The notes beneath the pieces are model-generated. The model saw only the letters and a list, made by a program, of their open reading frames with translations. It ran no database searches and had not been told where the DNA came from. A stretch of 64,000 bases of DNA. It comes from JAWPMT01 sp965267435 (GTDB lineage: Bacteria > Bacteroidota > Bacteroidia > Cytophagales > Cyclobacteriaceae). Below, piece after piece: positions 49,256 to 57,509 of the stretch; position 1 is the first letter of the stretch; each line of letters starts with the position of its first letter. The translations under genes and the position numbers were made by a program. The stretch spans positions 2,666,001 to 2,730,000 of the forward strand of contig OZ253960.1 of NCBI GenBank assembly GCA_965267435.1, given 5' to 3'.

Positions 49256-50800
49256 ATGAAAAGATTCAAATTCATCCTTCTCCTGGCAGCAATAGTAGGC
49301 TGCCAGCAAAATGCCGAAAAACCGGACTCTACCGATCGCACGGCCCAATCTGCAACACCTCCTACGATGGAAATGACCACGGATGTCCCAGAAGGAATTG
49401 AGACTCCGAATGTTTTGAATTCATCGACACTTGGAGACCTGCAATTTTACGACGGGATCCCTTTTCCTGGCACGGCGGAGGCGGTCTATGACTACGTCGA
49501 CCTGCACAATGCAGTACATGCTTACACCACGGGAATTCAAATCGCCTCAATGGAGGCCATGAAGCAGGGAATCCTACGATTCGGCCCCGCCAACCAAACG
49601 GCGCTACTTTTCGAAGATCTTATGGACTCAAGAGCATTGTTCTTGACGGCTAATACGACCTCCGTGTATATGATGTCCTGGCTGGAGTTGGGAGAAGAGC
49701 CGATGGTTATCGAAACGCCTCCTGACGTCCTGGGCATTATCGATGATCACTGGTTCAAGTATGTGGCTGACTTTGGGCGACTGGGGCCGGACCGGGGACA
49801 AGGCGGCAAGTTTCTCATACTGCCTCCCGGATACGAAGGTGCAGTACCCGATGGATACTATACCTACAAGGCCAATACCTACGGACACTGGGTGATATGG
49901 CGCGGCTTCCAGGTGGATGGAGATCCTCAGCCCGCTGTGCAAGCCACCAAGGCCGCTGTTAAGATCTACCCTCTATCCCAAAGGAGCAATCCTCCTGCGA
50001 TGAATTTTGTCAATGTCTCGGGTAAGGAGTTCAACACCATTCACAGAATGGACGAGGGCATATTTGAAGAGATCAACGCCGTCGTGCAGTCGGAGCCGGC
50101 TTTCGGGGAGAATCCCGAGATTCTCGGCGTGTTAGCGGCTATAGGTATCAAAAAGGGACAAGAGTTCGCACCAGATGCCCGGATGCAAAAGATCCTGGCT
50201 GAAGCGGCAAAGATCGGCGCGGCCATCGTTCGAACGCAGATGGCCAAGCCAAGATCCGAATACCTGTACAAATTTCCCGGGACACAGTGGCTCAACCCGC
50301 TTGCTTACAAGAGTTACCTCTTTGAACAGGAAGGTGCCAGACTGCTCGATGCCCGGGGGGCGTTTCACTTCTATGCTACGGGCATAACACCTGCCATGTC
50401 CATGAAGATCGTGGGTAAAGGCTCCCAGTATGCCATCGCCTACTCCGATGTAGACGGCAATACCTTCGATGGCAGCAAAACCTACAAGTTCCACGTGCCT
50501 GCAAACCCTCCGATGAATGATTTCTGGTCCTTTACCATTTACGACAACCAGACCCGTTCGATGCTGCAGACCGACCAGCCATTCCCCGGAATCGACAACA
50601 ATAAAGAGGGGCTAGTGCAAAATGAAGACGGTAGCTGGGATGTGTACATTGGACCAGAGCCTCCGTCCGGGTTTGAAAACAACTGGATCCAAACGATCCC
50701 CGGCAAAGGATGGAACACAATTTTCAGGCTATATGGACCTTTGGACCCCTGGTTTGAAGGCGAATGGTATCCATCGGACGCTGAGCTAGTAAGTAAATAA
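49256..50800 (+). CDS. DUF1254/DUF1214 lipoprotein
   Basis: 514 aa. MKRFKFILLLAAIVGC is a short lipoprotein signal (Cys16). The DUF1254 part: GIPFPGTAEAVYDYVDLHNAVHAYTTGIQIASMEAMKQGI, FLTANTTSVYMMSWLELGEEPMVIETPPDVLGIIDDHWFKYVADFGRLGPDRGQGGKFLILPPGYEG. The DUF1214 part: LYKFPGTQWLNP, YATGITPAMSMKIVGKGSQYAIAYSDVDGNTFDGSKTYKFHVPANPPMNDFWSFTIYDNQTRSMLQTDQPFP and LYGPLDPWFEGEW. Members are widespread, exported and of unknown function. Lies in a rightward block with DUF4136. Confidence 0.9.
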   Translation: MKRFKFILLLAAIVGCQQNAEKPDSTDRTAQSATPPTMEMTTDVPEGIETPNVLNSSTLGDLQFYDGIPFPGTAEAVYDYVDLHNAVHAYTTGIQIASMEAMKQGILRFGPANQTALLFEDLMDSRALFLTANTTSVYMMSWLELGEEPMVIETPPDVLGIIDDHWFKYVADFGRLGPDRGQGGKFLILPPGYEGAVPDGYYTYKANTYGHWVIWRGFQVDGDPQPAVQATKAAVKIYPLSQRSNPPAMNFVNVSGKEFNTIHRMDEGIFEEINAVVQSEPAFGENPEILGVLAAIGIKKGQEFAPDARMQKILAEAAKIGAAIVRTQMAKPRSEYLYKFPGTQWLNPLAYKSYLFEQEGARLLDARGAFHFYATGITPAMSMKIVGKGSQYAIAYSDVDGNTFDGSKTYKFHVPANPPMNDFWSFTIYDNQTRSMLQTDQPFPGIDNNKEGLVQNEDGSWDVYIGPEPPSGFENNWIQTIPGKGWNTIFRLYGPLDPWFEGEWYPSDAELVSK

Positions 50801-50933
50801 CGGGAAGTGATTTGGTCTATCGCCATTGGCGAAATAGCAGAAAATGCAGTACAGTAGCCATGGCGATTTCAAATTGCTTTACTTTTCCAAAAAATTAAAA
50901 TCGAATAAAACTGACGCCCAAGACTATATAGAA

Positions 50934-51959
50934 ATGAAAAGTAGAACCCTCACATTGGTGATCCTTTCACAATTACTCGTGGTCTCCTTATTTGCTCAGA
51001 AAGTTGACTCCACGATTGTAGGCACCGAGTACCCCTGGAAATTGCCGTTACTTGGAAAAAAAGCGTGGGAAAGAGGTTATCGACTTCCCGCTCCTCATGG
51101 CTTAGGGATCGGTACTATTTTCAACCGACAGAACATTGTTTTGGACAATTTTGAAATGGCACTGAGTGAGCCTGATGGATCTTTTGGCGAATATATCGAC
51201 CTGGACGGCATCCTGGATTTTGGACCATCACAAGGGCGGATCAATACGATCAATGGAAGGTTCGATACGTGGATCTTCCCCTTCCTTGGAGTGGGGGCCT
51301 ATGCAGGCAAGGTCTGGGGAGAGCAAACGATCTCTTTCTCTGTGGTCGGCAGCGACTTCTTCGAGAGTGTGACCGACATCAATGGCAACTACTACGGGTT
51401 CAATTTGATTGGTGTCGTGCCCTTGGGATTCATCAACCTCTCAGGTGATTACTCCTGGTCGTGGACAACGAACGACCGGCTCGATAAACCGGTGAAGGTG
51501 AACGTAGCCGGCATCCGTGCCATCAAGACATTCCCATTGAAGCGGCCGGATCAGTTCTGGGGTGTCTGGATAGGCACGCAATATCAGCGACTGGAAGGGC
51601 AGACTTCCGGAAGTATCGGCATAGACGAAGGGCTGGGGATTACTGAAGAGGACAAGGCTGCGATTGATGCCAGGTGGCAGTCCTTTGTGAATAATGAGAT
51701 CCCAGACCGAAATGGTAATTATTGGGATGATCTCACCGTCCTGCAACGACGTGTCTACCAAGGGGCGTACGATTGGTTATTTGGACTAGTAGAAACCGAC
51801 ATCGCCTATCGTTTTACCAAGGCCCTGGAAGCCAACTGGAACTTACTGATCGGTGGTACTTACCAACACAGTTCGCATTGGGCTCTGCGTACGGAATACG
51901 GATTTGTGCAGTCCAAGCAACAGCTGATGTTCATCCTGGAATACCGATTTGGTATTTGA
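50934..51959 (+). CDS. Outer-membrane protein, beta-barrel type, unknown family
   Basis: 341 aa from the ATG at 50934 (MKSRTLTLVILSQLLVVSLFAQ signal); an upstream in-frame ATG at 50844 puts 30 polar residues before the signal and is unlikely. The mature part has strand-like segments (GVGAYAGKVWGEQTISFSVVG, YYGFNLIGVVPLGFINLSGDYSWSW, QFWGVWIGTQYQRLEG) and ends QQLMFILEYRFGI, the aromatic end of an outer-membrane barrel. I do not recognise the family. Third gene of the rightward block. Confidence 0.65.
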   Translation: MKSRTLTLVILSQLLVVSLFAQKVDSTIVGTEYPWKLPLLGKKAWERGYRLPAPHGLGIGTIFNRQNIVLDNFEMALSEPDGSFGEYIDLDGILDFGPSQGRINTINGRFDTWIFPFLGVGAYAGKVWGEQTISFSVVGSDFFESVTDINGNYYGFNLIGVVPLGFINLSGDYSWSWTTNDRLDKPVKVNVAGIRAIKTFPLKRPDQFWGVWIGTQYQRLEGQTSGSIGIDEGLGITEEDKAAIDARWQSFVNNEIPDRNGNYWDDLTVLQRRVYQGAYDWLFGLVETDIAYRFTKALEANWNLLIGGTYQHSSHWALRTEYGFVQSKQQLMFILEYRFGI

Positions 51960-51990
51960 CATATAGACCTGATATCAAAACCTCTCACCT

Positions 51991-52701
51991 ATGAAAAAGT
52001 GCATCTTCACGCTATTGCTGGTGTGTAGTGGTTATCTGTCTCACTCGCAGGTACTGATCACCCTTATCTTCGGAGACAAACTCAACAGTGACGGACTTGA
52101 ATTTGGCTTAGAGGGAGGCTTCAACTGGTCCCAAATCGCCGAGATGGAAACTGACAAGACCTTGGGGACATTGAACCTCGGCTTCTACTTCGACATTCGA
52201 CTGAAAGACCCCTTGTACCTGTATACCGGTGTGATGGTCAAGTCGAGTTTTGGTGTCGACGAGTTGACCACTAACGACCTCACCTTTCTTGACGCGGATG
52301 TTTATGTGGAAGAGGGGGATTATCGCCAGACCTTGAGCTATTTCAATATTCCCATCTTCGCCCGATATAAGATCAAACGCCGCTTCTACCTGGAGGCTGG
52401 ACCGCAAGTCGGATGGCTGCGAAATGCGTGGGTGGAATTCCGCTCTGATGTGGAGGGAAAAGAGGCCAAGGTCAAGGAGTTCAACAAAGACATGGTCAAC
52501 CGCATCGACTTCGGTCTCGCCGGAGGCCTCGGCTACAGGCTTGCCCCGGGAAGAGCGGGAATGACGCTAGGCCTCAAGTACTATTACGGCTTGGTGGACG
52601 TGTACAAGGACAGATCAGGCACAAACAACAGTGCTCTTTCTCTGAAGCTGAACGTACCAATCGGAGCAAAGGCGAAGGAGGAGGTTGAGAGTGGGGGGTG
52701 A
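51991..52701 (+). CDS. PorT-family outer-membrane beta-barrel protein
   Basis: 236 aa. Signal MKKCIFTLLLVCSGYLSHSQ. The rest is the outer-membrane beta-barrel type 2 pattern common in Bacteroidota: GLEFGLEGGFNWSQIAEMETDKTLGTLNLGFYFDIRLKDPLYLYTGVMVKSSFG, SYFNIPIFARYKIKRRFYLEAGPQVGWLRN, IDFGLAGGLGYRLAPGRAGMTLGLKYYYGLVDVY and NSALSLKLNVPIGA. Ligand unknown. Last gene of the block; a repeat copy and tRNA region follow. Confidence 0.82.
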   Translation: MKKCIFTLLLVCSGYLSHSQVLITLIFGDKLNSDGLEFGLEGGFNWSQIAEMETDKTLGTLNLGFYFDIRLKDPLYLYTGVMVKSSFGVDELTTNDLTFLDADVYVEEGDYRQTLSYFNIPIFARYKIKRRFYLEAGPQVGWLRNAWVEFRSDVEGKEAKVKEFNKDMVNRIDFGLAGGLGYRLAPGRAGMTLGLKYYYGLVDVYKDRSGTNNSALSLKLNVPIGAKAKEEVESGG

Positions 52702-53035
52702 GTAGGCTATCTACCAGCAGGTAGTTTCAGATACCGTCGCGCTATGTGGTGTGCTACCACCGGCTAGCTACCGCCAATCTAGAGCCACCTTGGCTAGCAA
52801 CAGAGGCAAGTGGAACCACTACTCTTTGTAGTTATTTATCGAAATGGCACTCCTTCGGCTCCAGGGTAACCCTACGCCACGGATGTATGGTCGTACTCCA
52901 CGCCAACGGTAAGGAGCAGTTTAGCACATGCCATATAGCCGTTGTTGTACATTGTCCTTTGCCAAGCCACTGATTTTATATAGTTGCCACACTGTTTCTC
53001 AACACTTCTAGCAAGCGTCCTATTCCCCACTGCTC
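52702..53035. other. Noncoding stretch before repeat copy 3
   Basis: No credible gene. It contains small palindromes such as CTACCAGCAGGTAG (52709-52722) and CAACGG (52904-52909) facing CCGTTG (52939-52944). This looks like intergenic repeat debris similar in kind to the 20.4-21.9 kb island. Confidence 0.4.
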
Positions 53036-53040
53036 AGGCC

Positions 53041-53150
53041 GCAGTGGCCCTTCATTTTTGAAGGATCAAAAACGAAGCAAAAAATCCTTGGCCCAATCAG
53101 CTCCAACCCGCGGGCCTGCCCCAGCCCCCCGATTGTGCCGGGCCACCGCT
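53041..53150. repeat. Repeat family 2, copy 3
   Basis: The hairpin CCTTCATTTTTGAAGG (53049-53064) and the following ATCAAAAACGAA are identical to copy 1 at 20774-20801; then GCAAAAAATCCTTGGCCCAATCA and a GC-rich end with GATTG at 53131. Separated from copies 1 and 2 by over 31 kb. Confidence 0.7.
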
Positions 53151-53341
53151 CCTGGTCGCAGACGTTACCATCGTTCGTTTCCCTTAATTGAGTATTCGTA
53201 TGTCAGTGGAGTATATAGACTTGAGGGCTCACACAGCAATGATACTGTGGAATAGGTCATTACCATCCTACCCAGGAAAAGAAAGGCTCTCAGGGAAAAC
53301 AGATCGGCACCCTACCTGCTACGGTGGTAATTTTAAAGAGC

Positions 53342-53373
53342 AAAAAAAAGAGAGTTACCAAAGGGTAACTCTC
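53342..53373 (-). terminator. Intrinsic terminator of tRNA-Thr
   Basis: Perfect ten-base stem GAGAGTTACC (53350-53359) with GGTAACTCTC (53364-53373), with an A run at 53342-53349 that is a T run on the minus strand. It lies just past the tRNA 3' end. Confidence 0.9.
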
Positions 53374-53382
53374 TCTACTTTA

Positions 53383-53458
53383 TGGAGCCTCCTACCGGAC
53401 TCGAACCAGTGACCGGCTGATTACAAATCAGCTGCTCTACCAACTGAGCTAAGGAGGC
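53383..53458 (-). tRNA. tRNA-Thr (anticodon TGT)
   Basis: 76 nt including encoded CCA. Acceptor stem GCCTCCT/AGGAGGC, D arm GCTC...GAGC, anticodon stem GCTGA/TCAGC with loop TTTGTAA (anticodon TGT reads ACA), T arm ACTGG/CCGGT with loop TTCGAGT. All pairs are intact. The only tRNA in the window. Confidence 0.97.
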
Positions 53459-53488
53459 TTATCTCTTTCCTGCGGTGACCTGCTGTCA

Positions 53489-53580
53489 GACCGCTTATCC
53501 CTAATCAGCTGCTCTATCGGATCGCCGAACCGCAACTGAGCTAAGGAGGCTTATCTCTTTCCTGCGGTGACCTGCTGTCA
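53489..53580 (-). pseudogene. Broken partial duplicate of tRNA-Thr and its 5' flank
   Basis: A 48-base perfect direct repeat (53441-53488 and 53533-53580, offset 92) covers the tRNA's first 18 bases and 30 bases of upstream flank. In the second copy (read on the minus strand) the tRNA starts GCCTCCTTAGCTCAGTTG, is then interrupted by 16 foreign bases, resumes with TAGAGCAGCTGATTA and stops before the anticodon. It cannot make a tRNA. Confidence 0.8.
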
Positions 53581-53654
53581 ACCGCTTTTTTAAAGCGACT
53601 GCAAATATAGATGGACGTCAGATATTTGCAACCGCAGATGACTGTTTTTTCTTT

Positions 53655-56222
53655 TTAATCGTTGAGCAGGCGCAATTCCTTTCTGAGTGTTTTTAGTTCT
53701 TCCTGCGCCTTTTCGATTTTCACTTCGAAATCCTTCTTCAATTGGTCTGCCGCTTTTGAAGAAGCGAAGAACTCCATGTTCGTTTTCCAGGTGTTGATGT
53801 CGTTCTGGAGGTTGTCGATCTTGCGCTTCAGGGAATTCTCCTTTCGGAACAACTTCCTGTTCGCGTGTGGGCCACCCTTGAGACGACTGACCTCGATATT
53901 CATACGAAGCTCTTCGCGCTCACTGTCCTCGAGCGATTTGGAGTTGATCACTTGCGCGGTCACTTGGTTGAACCTCTCCTGGATCTTCCGCATGACATTG
54001 CGAGGAACGAAACCGATGGAATTGTACTCGTCTATCAGGTCGTAGAGCAAGTCCAGGTCTGGCTGCTCAGTCTTGGCCAGTTCAGCGATCGAATTACAAA
54101 CGACCTGCTTCTTCTGATAGTTTTCCTCGTACTCCTGATTTTGCTCTTTGTTCTGCTCTCTTCGACGATTGAAGAAATGGTCGCAGGCAGCTTTGAACTC
54201 CTCGTAGATACTATTTCTGAACTTCTCAGGTACGGGACCGATCTCCTTCCACTCCATCTGGAGCTTCTTATACTGTTCTGTAGTCCCCTGCCAGTCGTCA
54301 CTTTCTTTCAGTTCTTCCGCACGCTGAACGAGTTCCTGCTTCTTCTTTAGGTTGTCGTCGCGCTGCGCTTCGAACCGCTTGAAGAAGGCGCTCTTGTTAG
54401 CAAAGAAATGCTTGAACCCTCCCCAAAACTTTTTATTGACTTGCTTGGCTTTGTCTCGTGGAACTCCTCCTACCTGCTCCCAGCGGCGCTGCAGGTCTTG
54501 TATCTCTTTTGTTTTTTTGTTCCACTCACTGATGCGGTCGGAATCAAAAGATGAGAACTTGTCTGTCTCGTCAGCGAGGGCGATTTTCTTTTCAAGGTTC
54601 TCGTGAAGGGACTTTTTCAGTTCCTCGACAAACCCCTTGCGTTTGACGTAGATCTTGTCTGACGCCGCTTTGAACCGCTGCCAGATGTTCTCTTGCTCGT
54701 CGCGGGGAATAGGCCCGACGTGCTTAAACTCCTCATGGAGTTCATTTAGCTGCACAACGGCATCCTTGATGTTCTCCATCTTATCCAGGGCCTCCGCCCT
54801 CTCACAGATGTCGAGCTTCAAGTTCAAATTCTTTTTGCGATCAAGGTCTTTGAGCTCGAAGTAAATGCTGCGAGCATCATAGAAACGATCGAGCAGGGCG
54901 TTGTAGTTCGCCCATAGGGTCTTGTTGTGCTGCCCAGGAACGGGACCTATGCTCCTCCACTCCTCTTGCAGTTCCTTCACGCCCTTGATGCTGATATCGG
55001 ACTCCTCTCCGTCGATCAGCTCCCTGATCTTCTCCAGGACTTCCTCTTTTCTTTTGAGATTTTCCTCTTTCTGCTTTTCACGATCGGAGTAGAACTTATG
55101 GCGTTTGTCCCGAAGCAACTCCAGGTAGGCATGTATCTTTTGTGACTGGTCATCCTCGCGGTACTCGAAGTCGTCCTCTTCAAAGCCTTCCTCCAGAAAT
55201 TTATCGAGGGCCTCTTTGCGCTGTAGCTGAAACAGCTCGTCAAATCGGGCTTTGATGGGCTTTAAGTGTCGGTCGATCCCCCGAATGTCATCTTCTCTCG
55301 ACAATTTGGCGAGATGCTCCTCGATTTGATCCTTGTCGAGATGATCGTAGTCTATCTGCTCTTCGTGGTAGTCATCGTGATGGTGATCATCGTCATGGTG
55401 ATGGTGATGGTCATGCTCGTGATCTCTACTACCAGCAGGTGCGTCACTCTCCTTTTTGGCCTCCGGCTGTGCAGGTGCTTGTTCGGCCTGCTCTGTTGTC
55501 GTGCTTGTCTCCCCTGCTTCTTCCTTCACCTCCTCGACGGGTGGTTTCTCTTCCTCCGCAGAAGCCGCTTCCTCAGATGCGGGCGTAACACTATCAGCGA
55601 CATTTTCCTCTTCTGCGCTTACTTCCTCTACCGCCGGAGCTTCTGGATCTTCTGCAGCCGGTTCCTCCGAGGATGTGTCTTGTAGTTCGGTCTGGTCCTC
55701 AGCGGGTGCTGGCTCTTCCTGGACGTCCGTCGGCGCAGACTCTTCTGCTACTGGCGTCTCTTCAGTTGCAGTTGATGCCTCTGCAGCATCATCTTCTGCC
55801 ACTTTGGGCTCCTCGACCTCGTGGGTCGTCGTCTCTTCAACTGCGGTGTCTGCTTCCAAGGATTCGGGGGCTGCCTCAACTGTGGACGAAGAGGCTTCTG
55901 TTACTGCTTCACTGTCATCTTCCGCAGTGCCAGTAATGTCCTTGTCATCTTCCTGGGATGCTGTAGGTTCTGCCTCTACTTCGTCGGATGGCTTCGACAC
56001 CTCCTCCTGGGCAGCGGTTGGTTCCCCATTGTCCGATGTACTCTCGGAAGACTTGGCTTCCTCAGTTACACCTGTGTCTGGAGAGTTACCGGCAACGACA
56101 GTAGTTTCTTCGTTTTGGCCGGGTTTGTTATTATTTAGTTTTTCAGCTTCTTGCTGAACGTTTTCCGCATGATCGCTTCCCTTGGGAAGGGTTTCTTGCG
56201 GCTTATCCTTGTGCGCTTCCAT
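53655..56222 (-). CDS. DUF349 coiled-coil protein with acidic N-terminal region
   Basis: 855 aa. Residues 1-~260 are low complexity, rich in Glu, Ala, Thr, Ser and Pro (for example VEEVSAEEENVADSVTPASEE), disordered and strongly acidic. Around 270-290 is a His/Asp cluster (DHEHDHHHHHDDDHHHDDYHEE), which may bind metal. Residues ~320-855 hold several DUF349 repeats, each with a W-x-x-I/V-G-P/G-V-P motif (LQEEWRSIGPVPGQHNKTLWANYNALLDRFYDA; RRWEQVGGVPRDKAKQVNKKFWGGFKHF). DUF349 proteins are large helical proteins of unknown function, well conserved in Bacteroidota. No signal peptide. The long plus-strand open frames here are shadows of the low-complexity region. Confidence 0.92.
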   Translation of the reverse strand: MEAHKDKPQETLPKGSDHAENVQQEAEKLNNNKPGQNEETTVVAGNSPDTGVTEEAKSSESTSDNGEPTAAQEEVSKPSDEVEAEPTASQEDDKDITGTAEDDSEAVTEASSSTVEAAPESLEADTAVEETTTHEVEEPKVAEDDAAEASTATEETPVAEESAPTDVQEEPAPAEDQTELQDTSSEEPAAEDPEAPAVEEVSAEEENVADSVTPASEEAASAEEEKPPVEEVKEEAGETSTTTEQAEQAPAQPEAKKESDAPAGSRDHEHDHHHHHDDDHHHDDYHEEQIDYDHLDKDQIEEHLAKLSREDDIRGIDRHLKPIKARFDELFQLQRKEALDKFLEEGFEEDDFEYREDDQSQKIHAYLELLRDKRHKFYSDREKQKEENLKRKEEVLEKIRELIDGEESDISIKGVKELQEEWRSIGPVPGQHNKTLWANYNALLDRFYDARSIYFELKDLDRKKNLNLKLDICERAEALDKMENIKDAVVQLNELHEEFKHVGPIPRDEQENIWQRFKAASDKIYVKRKGFVEELKKSLHENLEKKIALADETDKFSSFDSDRISEWNKKTKEIQDLQRRWEQVGGVPRDKAKQVNKKFWGGFKHFFANKSAFFKRFEAQRDDNLKKKQELVQRAEELKESDDWQGTTEQYKKLQMEWKEIGPVPEKFRNSIYEEFKAACDHFFNRRREQNKEQNQEYEENYQKKQVVCNSIAELAKTEQPDLDLLYDLIDEYNSIGFVPRNVMRKIQERFNQVTAQVINSKSLEDSEREELRMNIEVSRLKGGPHANRKLFRKENSLKRKIDNLQNDINTWKTNMEFFASSKAADQLKKDFEVKIEKAQEELKTLRKELRLLND

Positions 56223-56287
56223 TCGACTTGTAATTCAAGTGCCGTCAATTCCACAATAAAATTAACAAATTGACGGAGGGCGCGAAA

Positions 56288-56866
56288 CTAATTCATCCTC
56301 GGATCAATAGGATAATCAGCAATCATTTTAAACTTTCCTCCCATTCTGCGCAGTACAGTACGCCACATATTCTCAGGAGGCACATCAAATATGATCGACT
56401 GGTCCACCCCTTTACAGACAATCCAGGACTTCTGTTCCAACTCATCCATCAACTGCCCGGAGGACCATCCGGAGTAGCCCAGGAAGAACTTCACGTCGCT
56501 ACTGGGAACCTGGCCCGTATCTATTTTGAGGATCACGTCATCAAAATCTCCCGCCCAATAAACATCCTTCAGAATCTCGCGATTCTCTTCTGAAGCACTC
56601 TGGACCCGATGAATAAAATGTAGGCTGTCTTTTTGAACAGGCCCACCGACGTAAACCTCTGTATCAAAGGTGGCTACCTCTTTTACGACTTCTGAGAGGG
56701 TGAAGCCGGATTTCTTGTTGAGCACGTATCCAAACGTACCATTGTCGTCGTGCTCACAAATCAACACGACCGTGCGCTCGAAATTGGGGTCTGGCAAATA
56801 AGGTTCAGAGATTAACAGATCCCCCCTGCCTGGTTCGATTATTTTGTCTGAAGTAAAATAGTCCAT
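56288..56866 (-). CDS. YqgE/AlgH family protein
   Basis: 192 aa with the family's signature GRGDLLISEPYLPDPNFERTVVLICEHDDNGTFGYVLNKKSGFTLSEV, VYVGGPVQKDSLHFIHR, and FFLGYSGWSSGQLMDELEQKSWIV. Cytoplasmic protein of unknown biochemical role, linked to transcriptional regulation in other bacteria. Four bases after MiaE, same strand, so probably co-transcribed with it. Confidence 0.93.
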   Translation of the reverse strand: MDYFTSDKIIEPGRGDLLISEPYLPDPNFERTVVLICEHDDNGTFGYVLNKKSGFTLSEVVKEVATFDTEVYVGGPVQKDSLHFIHRVQSASEENREILKDVYWAGDFDDVILKIDTGQVPSSDVKFFLGYSGWSSGQLMDELEQKSWIVCKGVDQSIIFDVPPENMWRTVLRRMGGKFKMIADYPIDPRMN

Positions 56867-56870
56867 TGTA

Positions 56871-57455
56871 CTAATGCAAAGCCGGTTTTAAAGGGAGGTC
56901 ATTCAGAACCTGCCCCTCGATGACAGTCATCTCCTGCAATCTCTTATACACATCCTTCTCATCAAAATAGTTCAATGTCATTTTAACAAAAATCTCGCCA
57001 TGTCGAGCTTCAGAGGCCCACAACCTTTGATAAAACTTCTTCAAATCAGGATCCGTAAGTGCCTCGTATACAAGGCGAAAGCGCTCAGCTCCCCTGGTCT
57101 CCACCAAGGACGCCAACAGCAATCGATCCATAAATCGCTCCTCACGGCCCGATCTACAGGCGTCGAGCAATTGCTTCACATAAACGTCTTGTCCTATCTC
57201 ACTGGGCAATTGGATATTGCGAGCCTTCATGATCTCGTACACATCACGAAAATGCTCGAGCTCCTCGATACCAGTATCTATTAGTTCAGGCAAGATCTCA
57301 ACCCTATCTGGGTATTTAGCCACGAAACTCATGGCCATGGCTGACGCCTTGCGCTCACAATTTGCATGATCCTGAAGGAAGGCATCGAAGTCTGCCATGA
57401 CCGCCTCGACCCACTCCTTGCTACTGGGCACATCTAGCTCAATTCTATACTGCAT
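56871..57455 (-). CDS. miaE: tRNA-(ms2io6A) hydroxylase
   Basis: 194 aa. The di-iron ferritin-like pattern is seen as CERKASAMAMSFVAKYPDR, GIEELEHFRDVYEIM, LLASLVETRGAERFRLVYE and ASEARHGEIFVKMTLNYF, where the two E-x-x-H type sites (EELEH and EARHGE) are the iron ligands. It hydroxylates the isopentenyl group of the modified adenosine-37 in tRNAs reading U-starting codons, which needs MiaA and MiaB (not in window). Divergent from pdxH with a 54-base gap. Confidence 0.9.
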   Translation of the reverse strand: MQYRIELDVPSSKEWVEAVMADFDAFLQDHANCERKASAMAMSFVAKYPDRVEILPELIDTGIEELEHFRDVYEIMKARNIQLPSEIGQDVYVKQLLDACRSGREERFMDRLLLASLVETRGAERFRLVYEALTDPDLKKFYQRLWASEARHGEIFVKMTLNYFDEKDVYKRLQEMTVIEGQVLNDLPLKPALH

Positions 57456-57509
57456 CTCCTATCTTTGACAAGCCAAACTTATAGGATTTCCCCGGCATAA
57501 AGAACGACT

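Noticed and set aside
52890..52950. attC-like (integron) site: CAACGG...CCGTTG with a ~30-base spacer
   Set aside because: The arms do not fit the RYYYAAC / GTTRRRY consensus, no integrase is in the window, and the stretch lies in repeat debris.
53041..53600. CRISPR array or tandem-repeat array
   Set aside because: The repeats here are two- or three-copy palindromes or a tRNA duplication, not evenly spaced short repeats with unique spacers.
55266..56157. Long plus-strand frames rich in Ser, Ala and Val (139-233 codons)
   Set aside because: Antisense of the Glu/Ala/Thr-rich low-complexity N-terminus of the DUF349 protein; composition follows from the repeat codons.
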